A DNA stretch of 64,000 nucleotides, taken from Nostoc sp. 'Lobaria pulmonaria (5183) cyanobiont' (GTDB lineage: Bacteria > Cyanobacteriota > Cyanobacteriia > Cyanobacteriales > Nostocaceae). Shown in pieces: positions 36,576-45,598 of the stretch. Location of the stretch: the NCBI RefSeq assembly GCF_002949795.1, contig NZ_CP026692.1:4262545-4326544 (forward strand), in the 5' to 3' direction. The position numbers were made by a program, and so were the translations under genes. The notes under the pieces are model-generated. The model made no database searches. It was given only the letters and a program-made list of their open reading frames with translations, and was not told the origin of the DNA. Numbering within the stretch: position 1 is the first letter of the stretch; each line of letters starts with the position of its first letter.

Positions 36576-37673
36576 TTACCTCATACCTTCCATAACTGGG
36601 TGGAAGTAGAAGGCGAACCCCAATACTGTATAAGCAGCTAATAACAAAGTGCCTTCCAGCCAATTGGATTTACCATCAGAACTAATACTGTTGGCAATCA
36701 ACACTGACACAACCACAGCGACTAATTCAAAGGGTTTGAAATCCAAATCCATAGGTTGCCCCACTACCCGCCCTGCTATCACCAACACGGGTGCAACAAA
36801 TAGGGCAATCTGCATACTCGATCCCACAGCTACCGACAGGGAAAGATCCATTTTATCTTTCATCGCCACGGTGACTGCTGTGGCGTGTTCAGCCGCGTTA
36901 CCGACGATGGGAACCAAAATTACCCCTGTAAACAGCGCCGTCAAACCTAGCTGAGATGTAGCCACTTCCAGAGAATCGACCAACATTTCTGATTCAATTG
37001 CCACTAGCAAGGTACATACTAGCAGCACGCCAACCCATAAAGCCATATTTGGTTTACCATGAGATATTTCCTCAACTTCTGCTTCTGCCTCCGCTACACC
37101 CACATCATAAAGATAGGAGTGAGTTTTCATCGAAAATAGCAGCGTTAGAGCATAAACCAAGATTAATACTACAGCAACAGCAATAGAAAGATTTTGCAGT
37201 GTTTGTTCGTTAATTCCTTCAGAGGTATAGTTCATCGCCGTTGGCATCAAAATGGCAATCACTGCCAAATTCATCGAAGCAGCATTCACCCGCGCCACAA
37301 TTGGCTGAAATGTCTGTTCTTTGTAGCGCAGTCCTCCCAAAAGCATGGAAAAACCCATCACCAGTAGTAAGTTGCTAATAATCGATCCTGTGATACTAGC
37401 TTTGACTACATCTATTAACCCAGCGTTCAGCGCTACTAAGGCGATAATTAGTTCTGTAGCATTGCCAAAAGTGGCGTTTAACAAGCCCCCCAGCGATGGC
37501 CCAACTACGACAGCAATTTCTTCTGTGGCTGTACCCATCCAAGCTGCTAAGGGCAGAATTGCTAATCCAGCTGTAATGAAAACTGTCAATTCTCCCCATT
37601 CCAGAAAGTGAGCTGCTACAGAAACTGGGATAAACAGTAGTAAAGCGAAAAGAATAATGTTTTTGGTTGACAT
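36576..37673 (-). CDS. cax: Calcium/proton exchanger (CAX family)
   Basis: 365 residues from the ATG at 37673; a TTG 13 codons upstream would lengthen it. About eleven membrane helices. Both CAX signature repeats are present: GGLLNATFGNATELIIALVA (about residue 62) and the second repeat VGNAAEHATAVTVAMKDKMD (about 255), with the paired Glu residues needed for transport. An acidic cytoplasmic segment (VAEAEAEVEEIS) separates the halves, as in the family. Exchanges Ca2+ (or other cations) for H+ across the cytoplasmic membrane; salt or pH homeostasis is the likely role. Confidence 0.92.
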   Translation of the reverse strand: MSTKNIILFALLLFIPVSVAAHFLEWGELTVFITAGLAILPLAAWMGTATEEIAVVVGPSLGGLLNATFGNATELIIALVALNAGLIDVVKASITGSIISNLLLVMGFSMLLGGLRYKEQTFQPIVARVNAASMNLAVIAILMPTAMNYTSEGINEQTLQNLSIAVAVVLILVYALTLLFSMKTHSYLYDVGVAEAEAEVEEISHGKPNMALWVGVLLVCTLLVAIESEMLVDSLEVATSQLGLTALFTGVILVPIVGNAAEHATAVTVAMKDKMDLSLSVAVGSSMQIALFVAPVLVIAGRVVGQPMDLDFKPFELVAVVVSVLIANSISSDGKSNWLEGTLLLAAYTVLGFAFYFHPVMEGMR

Positions 37674-37712
37674 TTGTTGTTTTGGGTTGAGGGTATCATT
37701 CACAGCGAGCAA

Positions 37713-38250
37713 TCCTAAATTTTAAATTTGGAGTGTTGAATCAACAATCACTTTCACTCAGCACTCCGACATGATACTCTCAACCGCTTGTACAGCAATT
37801 CAGAAATTTTACTGTTTTCAGTTCACTACTGTGTATGTGAAATTAGATTGCGATATAATGAGTTATTGTAATCTTTTGTTGCAAAACTATGAATTTGAGC
37901 CAAAATATTACACCAAAAATGGGGTTTAATATATTAAAAGACAATTAAATTTTGATTGGCGCCCAAGAAGAGAAAACCCCTAATCTGAGGCCTTGTTCAA
38001 TGGCTAATTACTTTGAGCCTTCAGGGAAAGGGCTATTTTGCAAAGTTCCTTTAAGTCGGCAGAGCCGCCCAACGGACTTTGCGCTGTGCGATAACGCAGA
38101 TTTCCCACTACAATAAAACAGCTTTGTCAAAATTTTGATTGGATTCCATAGTTGTTGTTTATACCGGATTTTGTGTGAAACCTATTGGAGAAAGGTTTAC
38201 GCACAATATTTTCGCTGCAACTGCAAGTTTTTTGTTTTGGATAAATATAC
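37713..38250. other. Divergent spacer between cax and the GH57 gene
   Basis: About 540 bases holding both promoters. AAAGTTCC and GGACTTTG flank a G/C-rich stretch (about 38041-38083), a possible hairpin. No ORF or RNA recognised. Confidence 0.4.
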
Positions 38251-40968
38251 ATGACTTCTGCTGACCAAATGCCAGCTAACTCTGGCTCAACGTTAACATT
38301 ACATTCAGATCCCAATAACACCAAAGAAACCGATCCCCTGAGAAAGGCCAATGGTGTTTATGTGACGGTGCATGGTCATTTTTACCAGCCACCAAGGGAA
38401 AACCCTTATCTGGACGCAATTGAACGCCAACCGAGCGCTGCGCCTTTCCATGACTGGAATGAGCGGATTCATTGGGAATGCTATCGCCCGAATGCCTTTG
38501 CCAGAGTCTTAAATGACCAAGGTGAAGTGGTGAAAATCGTTAATAATTATGAGTATTTCAGTTTTAATATTGGGCCGACGCTGATGTCGTGGCTAGAACG
38601 CTACGATGTGGAGGTTTATCAGCGAATTTTAGAGGCGGATACGAAGAGTAGCCAACGCTTGCATGGTCACGGCAATGCGATCGCGCAAGTATACAATCAC
38701 ATCATCATGCCTCTGGCGAATGAACGCGACAAATATACCCAAATTCGCTGGGGTAAACAAGACTTCCGCTCCCGCTTTGGACGCGATCCCGAAGGGATGT
38801 GGTTAGCAGAAACTGCTGTAGACTACGCCACCCTAGAAGCTCTTGTTGCTGAGGGTATTCGCTTCATTGTCCTTGCACCGTCTCAAGCGCTGCGTTGCCG
38901 TCCCCTCCCGACTCCAGATCGTCCCCATCCTGAATGGATCGAAGTCGGTGGTAGTCAGATTGATTCCACCCGTCCCTATCGTTGTTATTTGCAGCCCACC
39001 CTCTTACCTTCATCTTCACCTCTAAGTGCGATCGCCACTAGCCCCAAGGATGGTAGTACAGAAGAATTACCCTACATTGATATCTTCTTTTACGATGGGC
39101 CGATATCGCGGGATATGGGTTTTAGTGATGTCGTTTATAATTCCAGTCACTTTGCTGGACGTATCGGTTCGGCGGTGCGTGGGGATCATCGTCTGGCACA
39201 ATTAATCTCGGTGGCGACGGATGGGGAAACCTTTGGACACCACAAAAAGGGAACTGAAAAAACTTTAGCTTACGCCTTTACCAAAGAGTTTCCTCAACAA
39301 GGTTGGACGGTGACGAATTTCGCCCACTACCTGAGCTTAAATTCTCCCAGTTGGGAAGTGGAATTAAAGTCAGTCACAGCCTGGAGTTGCGCCCACGGTG
39401 TCGGTAGATGGGAGGATGACTGTGGTTGTGGCGGGGAAGGTGGTGTTTGGCATCAGAAATGGCGTCGTCCACTGCGGGATGCCCTAAATTGGCTGCGGGA
39501 TCAGCTAACTGAAGTGTATGCAGAACATGGTAGACAGTTATTTCGCGATCCCTGGCTAGCACGAGATGAATATATCCAAGTATTGCGCGATCGCTCTGCT
39601 AGCAATGTCAACCGTTTCCTTTCGCGTCATCAAACCCACAAACTAACCGCAGCCGAACAAGTAGACGCTTTGCGCTTGTTAGAAATGCAGCGTCACGCGT
39701 TGTTAATGTTCACTAGTTGCGGCTGGTTTTTTGAAGAAATTTCTCGTCCAGAGGGGACACAAATTCTGCGCTATGCAGCCCGTGCTTTGGAATTGGCAGG
39801 GGAAGTGGCAGGTGTGCAGTTGGAAAAAGGCTTCGTCAAACGTCTTGGTTTAGCCCCCAGTAATGTGGATGACTTCAAACACGGTGCGGAAATTTATCGG
39901 CAACTCGTGTTAACTGCCCAACTTGGCTTTAAGCAAGTTACAGCCCATTACGCCATTACTTCCCTTTTTACCAATCAGAAATCAGCAGAGACACACAATT
40001 CTTTGCCTAGAAAAGATGCTGCTGACAAACAGTCTCAGCGTTACCATAAACGGGTTTATTGTTACGCTGCCAATGAGCTAGATTACCAACTGCAACGGAT
40101 GGGATCGCTAACTCTGGCTGTGGGAAATTTAAAGCTAGTATCAGAGATTACTTGGGAAAGTGAGCATTTGGTATTTGCAGTTCTGCATTTGGGAGGCTGG
40201 GATTTCCACTGCTGCATTCAACAATTTACTGGGCGACGTAACTACAGCCAAATCAAAGAAAAGCTGTTTGGCGCACTGCAACAAGCTAGTGCGGCTCATA
40301 CTATTTTGGTGATGACACAGCTATTTGGAGAAGAAGCTTTCAGCTTGCAAAATCTATTTGCTGAAGAACGCCACCGGATTATGCGGCTGCTGAGTCAGGA
40401 AACACTGGCACGTTTAGGACAGTTGTATACTCAAGCCTACCGTGATAATTATGGGGTGCTGATGGCGTTTCATCGCGATGAAATAGCAGTACCGCAAGAA
40501 TTGCAGGTTGCAGCCGATATTGCTTTAGGGCATCGCTGTCTGATGACATTGCGATGGCTTGAGCAAGATATCGCTGATCCCCAAAAGAGTTGGAATCATA
40601 TATTAGAATTGGAGGCGATCGCTACTGAAGCAAAACATCTGCGTTGTCGGCTGAATATTCCCGATGGGAAGCAGATGTTAGAACAGTTAATTGCGCGATC
40701 GCTTTGGCAATTGTTGCACGATGCCAATGGTAGCTTTAATGCAGATATCCAACTATTGGAACGATTGATTGATGTCGGGGATCAACTAAATATTGATATT
40801 TCCCTACAGCGATCGCAAGAATTGTATTTTAGTTGTCTACATAGTCAGATAGCGCCAGTGTGTATCACTAGCCTTGGTAATGAAGGAGATAATCAATGTC
40901 TTCAGTTGCTCAAGTTGGGTAAAAAATTAGCCGTTGATGTTAGCTCGATCTCAAATCAGTTGGGATAG
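38251..40968 (+). CDS. Glycoside hydrolase family 57 with DUF3536
   Basis: 905 residues. The GH57 catalytic barrel begins near residue 35 with VHGHFYQPPRENPYLDAIE. The region GMWLAETAVD carries the probable nucleophile Glu, and RDMGFSDVVYN and TDGETFGHHKKGTEK hold further active-site residues. The C-terminal half (about 330-900) is DUF3536, always attached to this subgroup. GH57 enzymes act on alpha-glucans (amylase, branching enzyme, 4-alpha-glucanotransferase); the exact reaction of the DUF3536 group is unknown. Cytoplasmic; a role in glycogen metabolism is a reasonable inference. Stand-alone gene. Confidence 0.88.
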   Translation: MTSADQMPANSGSTLTLHSDPNNTKETDPLRKANGVYVTVHGHFYQPPRENPYLDAIERQPSAAPFHDWNERIHWECYRPNAFARVLNDQGEVVKIVNNYEYFSFNIGPTLMSWLERYDVEVYQRILEADTKSSQRLHGHGNAIAQVYNHIIMPLANERDKYTQIRWGKQDFRSRFGRDPEGMWLAETAVDYATLEALVAEGIRFIVLAPSQALRCRPLPTPDRPHPEWIEVGGSQIDSTRPYRCYLQPTLLPSSSPLSAIATSPKDGSTEELPYIDIFFYDGPISRDMGFSDVVYNSSHFAGRIGSAVRGDHRLAQLISVATDGETFGHHKKGTEKTLAYAFTKEFPQQGWTVTNFAHYLSLNSPSWEVELKSVTAWSCAHGVGRWEDDCGCGGEGGVWHQKWRRPLRDALNWLRDQLTEVYAEHGRQLFRDPWLARDEYIQVLRDRSASNVNRFLSRHQTHKLTAAEQVDALRLLEMQRHALLMFTSCGWFFEEISRPEGTQILRYAARALELAGEVAGVQLEKGFVKRLGLAPSNVDDFKHGAEIYRQLVLTAQLGFKQVTAHYAITSLFTNQKSAETHNSLPRKDAADKQSQRYHKRVYCYAANELDYQLQRMGSLTLAVGNLKLVSEITWESEHLVFAVLHLGGWDFHCCIQQFTGRRNYSQIKEKLFGALQQASAAHTILVMTQLFGEEAFSLQNLFAEERHRIMRLLSQETLARLGQLYTQAYRDNYGVLMAFHRDEIAVPQELQVAADIALGHRCLMTLRWLEQDIADPQKSWNHILELEAIATEAKHLRCRLNIPDGKQMLEQLIARSLWQLLHDANGSFNADIQLLERLIDVGDQLNIDISLQRSQELYFSCLHSQIAPVCITSLGNEGDNQCLQLLKLGKKLAVDVSSISNQLG

Positions 40969-41013
40969 ATGTAAGGACTCACAGAGGTACATTAGTATCA
41001 ACTTAAGTCAAAA

Positions 41014-41046
41014 CCTCGTTCCCAGCTAAAGACTGGGAACGAGGTC
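41014..41046. repeat. Perfect palindrome ACCTCGTTCCCAG/CTGGGAACGAGGT
   Basis: A 13-bp perfect stem with a 7-base loop, 46 bases beyond the GH57 stop. It is a common dispersed hairpin in Nostoc-type genomes; a degenerate copy lies at 1293-1313. It may also act as a transcript end or RNA stabiliser. Confidence 0.75.
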
Positions 41047-41219
41047 AAGTTTTGGATAAAAATTTCACACAGCAGAGAAGGAGATAATTATCCCCTTTTC
41101 TTTTTACAGTGAATTTAAAGTTAGTGAAGTACACAACGATTCGTCTCAAATCCAGGTAATGCAGCCTGTTTTATTTCAGAATTTTAACTCCTGAATTCTG
41201 AATTATGCTGTAATTTCCT

Positions 41220-41465
41220 TTACTTAACGTGAGAGCGATCGCAATGGTAGGGATAAAGCCACTCACACTTGAAGAGTCCACGGGTATGTTTTTCAAAAAA
41301 TGTTCCCGCATGGCGTCCAGGTGATATGTCGATCCCAGCTTTGGTTTTAATTTCATATAGCCAGGGAAAGGCTACTACTAAAATAACTATGACAGTGAAT
41401 AAATAAAAAACTGTAGTTTTAATATTGAGAAATCTTAGGGAATTGCTATTTTTATTTTGAGGCAT
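41220..41465 (-). CDS. Small single-helix membrane protein, unknown
   Basis: 81 residues. One hydrophobic helix near the N-terminus (TTVFYLFTVIVILVVAFPWL) with a basic segment before it, then a soluble tail with HAGTFFEKHTRG and a Cys/His-containing end (FKCEWLYPYHCDRSHVK). It could be a signal-anchored periplasmic peptide. It starts 40 bases after the HNH gene stop on the same strand, so co-transcription is plausible. The family is not recognised. Confidence 0.5.
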   Translation of the reverse strand: MPQNKNSNSLRFLNIKTTVFYLFTVIVILVVAFPWLYEIKTKAGIDISPGRHAGTFFEKHTRGLFKCEWLYPYHCDRSHVK

Positions 41466-41504
41466 AGAAATGAGAGAGAAACTAATAGCTCATACCATCG
41501 TAAC

Positions 41505-41750
41505 CTAAAGCTGAAAATATCGCCGAAAACGCAGATCGATATTATCTGTTTTCTGCTGATTACAGGTAAAACAGAGAGTTTGGAGATTACTGATATCATT
41601 TTGACCTCCACGAGCCAGGGGAATGATATGGTCGATGCTGAGGTTAGTTTCTACATTAGTTTTACCGCAGCTTCGGCATTGATATTGGTCGCGTTGAAAA
41701 ACATATTTTTTGACTTCCGGCGGGATACGAATGCGGGGAGTTTTGCTCAT
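41505..41750 (-). CDS. HNH endonuclease domain protein
   Basis: 81 residues, essentially a lone HNH domain. Zinc-binding Cys pairs QCRSCGKT and LCFTCNQQK frame the nuclease core LSIDHIIPLARGGQNDISN. Stand-alone HNH proteins of this size are frequent in cyanobacteria; roles range from DNA repair to mobile-element remnants. It lies 7 bases downstream of the Gfo/Idh gene on the same strand, so probably in the same transcript. Confidence 0.85.
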   Translation of the reverse strand: MSKTPRIRIPPEVKKYVFQRDQYQCRSCGKTNVETNLSIDHIIPLARGGQNDISNLQTLCFTCNQQKTDNIDLRFRRYFQL

Positions 41751-41757
41751 TTGTTTT

Positions 41758-42855
41758 CTAGTTATTAAGAAATCCTTCTAAACTGGGTACGTCTACCCAA
41801 CTTGATTTTTGATGCGATTCATGAGATAAATCCATCAACAACTGAGAATAAATTCCTTCGCGTAGTGATGGTGTAATTTCCTGATTGCGGTCAATTCCTT
41901 GCACCCATTGGTCTACTACACGGATAAATGCTGAAATACGCCCATCAGCATAATTTTGGGGAAAAATTAACCGACTCGGTATTTCTATTTCTGTTAGAGG
42001 TTTACCTGGTTGGGAACCCCAAACACGAAAACCATGTATATAATCTTTTTGATTTTCACTGCCCACTATTAATGTACCCCGATCGCCATACACTTCTACC
42101 CAATGAGTTCTTGCTGCATGAACAACCGCACTGATAGAAAGTTGACAAGGTGTACCATTGGCTAATTCTAGGGTTAATATACAGTTGTCATCTGTATTCA
42201 CTGCTTTAGATTCCCCACTAATAGGGTCAACTCGTGTAGGAATAGCAGTACTCAGATAGGCGTTTAATCTACGCACTGGTCCGAACAACCAGTGAATATA
42301 ATCGAAGGCGTGAGAACCCAAAGATCCCAATGCACCGCCTCCTTTCTCTTTGTCAGAATACCAATTCCAAGGGCGTGAAGTATCAGCACGAGAAGACCCT
42401 AACCAATCAATTTTAATTAGGCGCAACTCACCCACATAGTTCTCTGATAATAATTCTGCAAACAATTGCCATGCTGGTACAAAGCGAAATTCAAAATCTA
42501 CAGTCGCAATCACACTTTTTGCTTTAGCTAACTGATAAAGTTCTTTGGCTTCAAATACATTTAAAGTTGTCGGTTTTTCTAGTAATAAATGTTTTCCAGC
42601 TTGCAGTACAGTTTTGGCCATTTCATAGTGTAAAAATGGCGGTGTCGAAATGCTGACGGCTTGCACTTCTGGTAATGCCACAATATCGGTAAGTGAGTCG
42701 GAAGCGTGACGAATATTATGGGATTCTGCTATAGCTTTGGCTTTATTTATATCTCGGTGATAAACAGCAACTACCTCAGTGCGAGGATGTGCTTGTAATC
42801 CGGGTATGTGGACTTTTTGACCAAATCCAGTGCCTGCGATCGCAACTCCAATCAT
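41758..42855 (-). CDS. Gfo/Idh/MocA family oxidoreductase
   Basis: 365 residues from the internal ATG (MIGVAIAGTGFGQKVHIPGL); the ORF can be extended nine codons. N-terminal NAD(P)-binding Rossmann fold (about 1-120) with the EKP motif LLLEKPTTLNVFEA, whose Lys is usually catalytic; C-terminal alpha/beta domain with LGSLGSHAFDYIHWLFGPV. The substrate is probably a sugar or cyclitol derivative; not identifiable from sequence alone. Followed at once by the HNH gene. Confidence 0.88.
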   Translation of the reverse strand: MIGVAIAGTGFGQKVHIPGLQAHPRTEVVAVYHRDINKAKAIAESHNIRHASDSLTDIVALPEVQAVSISTPPFLHYEMAKTVLQAGKHLLLEKPTTLNVFEAKELYQLAKAKSVIATVDFEFRFVPAWQLFAELLSENYVGELRLIKIDWLGSSRADTSRPWNWYSDKEKGGGALGSLGSHAFDYIHWLFGPVRRLNAYLSTAIPTRVDPISGESKAVNTDDNCILTLELANGTPCQLSISAVVHAARTHWVEVYGDRGTLIVGSENQKDYIHGFRVWGSQPGKPLTEIEIPSRLIFPQNYADGRISAFIRVVDQWVQGIDRNQEITPSLREGIYSQLLMDLSHESHQKSSWVDVPSLEGFLNN

Positions 42856-43030
42856 ATAATTTTTATTTCCATATTTATGCAACTTATTCTTTGTTTAATC
42901 TTCTTTTATACAATATATCTAATATGTATTTACATCAGATTTTTTAGACAATATTTTCCTCATACTTCGCGGTTGCTATTGACTTTATAATATTTAGCGA
43001 TCGCTCTTTCGAATCTAGTATACTATCAGA

Positions 43031-43162
43031 TATAGCAGCCCTAAATCATTTGTCAAATATTTTTTAGGTGTCATTAGTCCTTTGTAATCAAAAATGACAA
43101 ATGACTAATGACCAAAAACAACCATAACAGAACCTTTCACAATCTCATTTAGGATTGCTATA
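43031..43162. mobile_element. MITE family A, copy 2 (132 bp, inverted)
   Basis: Ends TATAGCAGCCCTAAATCA and, inward from the other end, TATAGCAATCCTAAATGA. The interior matches the copy at 7552-7695 in opposite orientation, with a 12-bp length difference. It ends 3 bases before the stop codon of the DUF4870 gene, where its hairpin could end transcription. Confidence 0.78.
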
Positions 43163-43165
43163 ATC

Positions 43166-43633
43166 TTATCGTAAAACTCTAATTTGACAGGGGTAACGAT
43201 AATACTCACCATTGTAAGCTTTAATAGCGGCAAAAGTCACTACAAAAGATTGTAGTACCAATTTGAATAAAATCAATGACATAAGTATACTTAATAATTT
43301 ATTAAAAGTGTTTCTTATTTCATTAATTGAACCATTAGTAGTCACTGCCAAACTAACGCTAGTTAATACTATAAATAAAGATATTGTTATAACAATAAAA
43401 GTGTAAAAAGTTAAAGACATTTGAAAATTTAATGATTCCTTACCTTGGAAATTGATCCAGGGATATTGAGATTTTTTAAAGCGCCAAATTATAAGCGGAG
43501 GTAAAATATTTAAAGGTAAATATAAAGGAATGCCAAGAAATACCAAAAATAACAATAATATCCATCCTACCAAGGCTGAGAAATGACACAACATCACCCA
43601 TATACACATTTTTTGTTTAGGTTTTTCTTTCAT
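43166..43633 (-). CDS. DUF4870 family membrane protein
   Basis: 155 residues. Three to four hydrophobic helices; the DUF4870 pattern is seen in LCHFSALVGWILLLFLVF near the N-terminus, then PLIIWRFKKSQYPWI, FQGKESLNFQMSLTFYTF (the GKEALNFQ-like signature), and AAIKAYNGEYYRYPCQIR at the end. Function unknown; an integral membrane protein. The stop codon is followed directly by an inverted-repeat element. Confidence 0.88.
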   Translation of the reverse strand: MKEKPKQKMCIWVMLCHFSALVGWILLLFLVFLGIPLYLPLNILPPLIIWRFKKSQYPWINFQGKESLNFQMSLTFYTFIVITISLFIVLTSVSLAVTTNGSINEIRNTFNKLLSILMSLILFKLVLQSFVVTFAAIKAYNGEYYRYPCQIRVLR

Positions 43634-44199
43634 GGCTTTTTATATTTAGGTGGATTTACAATATAATTCTCCCTTGTAATTATCTATAAAAAAGCCAAAC
43701 AAGAGTTTAAAATTTGAGTATTTCTCGGTCAGAATTTACGAGAAGAGGTTCTATTTATCAGACTATGCTTTCTCCTAGCAGTAGCACAATTTCTACATCA
43801 AGTTGTTTTACGGCAGTTATAGCTATATCTTCGTTATATCATGTTTGCTTGATTACTTATTAAACCCGAATCACCCCGCCAAAGCTACGCTTTGGGGATG
43901 ATCTGCGATCGCCAGTTGATACCGTGTCCGCTTAAAAACCGATCGTTAAGATTGCAGAGATGCAGATAGCAGACGTTTTTGGGCTTTCTGCTTCCCTCTT
44001 TTGGCATAAAGTTTGGCAGATAGCACTGCTAAAGATGGCGTTGGCGTAGCTTTTTAAGGTAAAGCCTTTGAGAATTTCATCAACTTGGGCGATCGCAATC
44101 TGAAAACAGTCTGAAATTTGGCGTTGCTGAATCAAGGGATGATTCTTGTAAGGTGGGCGTCTCGCCCGCCCTGAAATACAAGGTTATTTGCATCAACAT
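43634..44199. other. Spacer, no convincing gene
   Basis: About 570 bases. It contains a short perfect hairpin GGTGGGCGTCTCGCCCGCC (44152-44170) and a GGCGTAGC fragment near 44042. A 67-codon minus-strand frame at 43932-44135 lacks a ribosome site and family resemblance, so I do not call it. Confidence 0.4.
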
Positions 44200-44492
44200 T
44201 AGACCTCTTGCAAAAGTCCCTAACAGCCCACCCCCAACCCCTCCCCAAGGCATCCAGAAGGCAAGGTGGTTTCATACAAGCAGAGAAAAACTAAAACTTT
44301 CAAAGCCTCTCCCCCACGGGGGGAGAGGAATGGAAGTGAGGGAAAAAGCCATGCCAAAAAACGATAAATCAAGACTTATGTATTTTTCTTTTTTCGTATG
44401 AAACCACCTTGCCCCAAGGCATGGGGGAGGGGAGCGTTTGCTTTACTCAAATACGGGGTGGGGTTCTTTATTTTTGATTTATGCAAGAGGTC
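44200..44492. mobile_element. MITE family B, copy 2, with a second element inside it
   Basis: Starts TAGACCTCTTGCAAAAG and ends GATTTATGCAAGAGGTC. The ends and the subterminal ACCCCACCCC-type blocks match the 124-bp copy at 9031-9154. The extra length comes mainly from an internal inverted-repeat element at 44254-44411. No transposase gene. Confidence 0.72.
44254..44411. mobile_element. Nested inverted-repeat element with 11-bp direct repeats
   Basis: CAAGGTGGTTTCATAC (44262-44277) is the exact complement of GTATGAAACCACCTTG (44396-44411). CCCCAAGGCAT occurs both just before (44243-44253) and just after (44412-44422), as expected for a target duplication. The interior carries the CTTTCAAAGCCT...GAATGGAAGTGAGG repeat also present at 10898-10944. 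Confidence 0.65.
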
Positions 44493-44493
44493 G

Positions 44494-44696
44494 ATTGCAA
44501 TATTCCTGATCAATATTGCAATATTCCTCATCAACATTGCAACGTTTTTCATCAATATTAAAATGTTCTTCATCAACATTGCAATATTTTTCATCAATAT
44601 TAAAATGTTCTTCATCAACATTGCAATATTCCTTATCAACGTTGAAATATTCCTCATTAAGATTGCAACGTTTTTGATCAACATTAAAGCAATTGC
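44494..44696. repeat. Nine tandem 21-bp units
   Basis: Nine units such as ATTGCAATATTCCTCATCAA and the variant ATTAAAATGTTCTTCATCAA (plus one base each), then a partial unit. They follow directly after the end of MITE B copy 2. Because 21 is a multiple of three, both strands keep long open frames (heptapeptides like FLINIAI or ILMRNIA); neither has a proper start region, and I treat the array as non-coding. Confidence 0.85.
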
Positions 44697-44849
44697 AAAG
44701 AAAAACAGGTAAAAACGGAAAATCAAGAGAAATTACTCAGATTAGTTTGGATTTTTTTAACAAATATAATTATTCCCTAATTTTACTGAACCAAAAAATA
44801 GCTTTCGTAAGGCAAAGTAGCTTTAGAAACCTCTCTAAGGAGTATATTG

Positions 44850-45245
44850 ATGTCTCGTAAAAAACGTACATCCCGTGTTCTCGAAAAAGCTGAGTTGAGA
44901 TCCGCTGGACTAAAAGCAATTGATTCAAATATGAGTTTTGGTGATGATTGCGATTTGCAAAACTTGAATCAAGCAATTGAGCAGCTAAGAACTATGCTTG
45001 ATGCTTATAACACTGCTTTAACTGTAATTGATTCTTCCAAAACTAAAATTGATGCGATGGAAAAAACCCTAAGTAATCTTACAGACAAGATGGTAAGAGG
45101 GGTTGCTTTTAAATATGGCAAAGATAGCAGCGAATATGAAATGGCGGGTGGGGTTCGCGATAGCGAACGGATTCGCAAAAGCAGATTGAGCCGCCTGAAA
45201 GCTGCTGCTGGAGAAACATCAGATGAAAATCTTAAAACTACCTAA
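44850..45245 (+). CDS. Conserved hypothetical protein, probably coiled coil
   Basis: 131 residues. A TAAGGAG site lies 8 bases before the ATG at 44850, giving good support for translation. The N-terminus is basic (MSRKKRTSRVLEKAE); the middle (about 40-90) is helical with heptad character (LNQAIEQLRTMLDAYNTALT, then AMEKTLSNLTDKM); the end is charged (DSERIRKSRLSRLKAAAGE). No membrane segment. I recognise it only as the sort of small protein found in Nostoc-type genomes; function unknown. Confidence 0.7.
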   Translation: MSRKKRTSRVLEKAELRSAGLKAIDSNMSFGDDCDLQNLNQAIEQLRTMLDAYNTALTVIDSSKTKIDAMEKTLSNLTDKMVRGVAFKYGKDSSEYEMAGGVRDSERIRKSRLSRLKAAAGETSDENLKTT

Positions 45246-45598
45246 TACAGCCCAGATAAAAGCATAAGATACCGCGAAAGCAATCTTCTTACAACGTATG
45301 TAGGGAACGAACAAAGGCTACTTTGCTGATTAAAATTATTTTCTTAAATACTGCAATTGTTTATGGTAAAGCATAACCTATTGCAATTTTTTATATTTAC
45401 TTACACTCTTTGATAAACAATAATTATATACAGCTAGTATCATGCATATTAGATCAGGGATTTTGTAGTCCTGTCTAATATTTTGCAATACTGAGAGTCT
45501 TGCTGCATAGTATTTTCAACCATTTGGCTTGTCTAAATACTAATTAGAGTTTATAGTGATACGGTGTTTTCCGTTCCTTGTCTCGGCAGATTCATAAC
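45246..45598. other. Spacer upstream of the secreted-protein gene
   Basis: About 350 bases, AT-rich, no ORF or repeat identified. It presumably holds the promoter of the gene at 45599. Confidence 0.35.

Noticed and set aside
43932..44135. 67-codon minus-strand ORF
   Set aside because: No ribosome site, no family pattern, and part of it consists of a GGCGTAGC-type repeat fragment.
44376..44726. ORFs on both strands through the 21-bp array
   Set aside because: Both strands are open because of the repeat length; the peptides are simple heptamer runs fused to MITE sequence, with no ribosome site.
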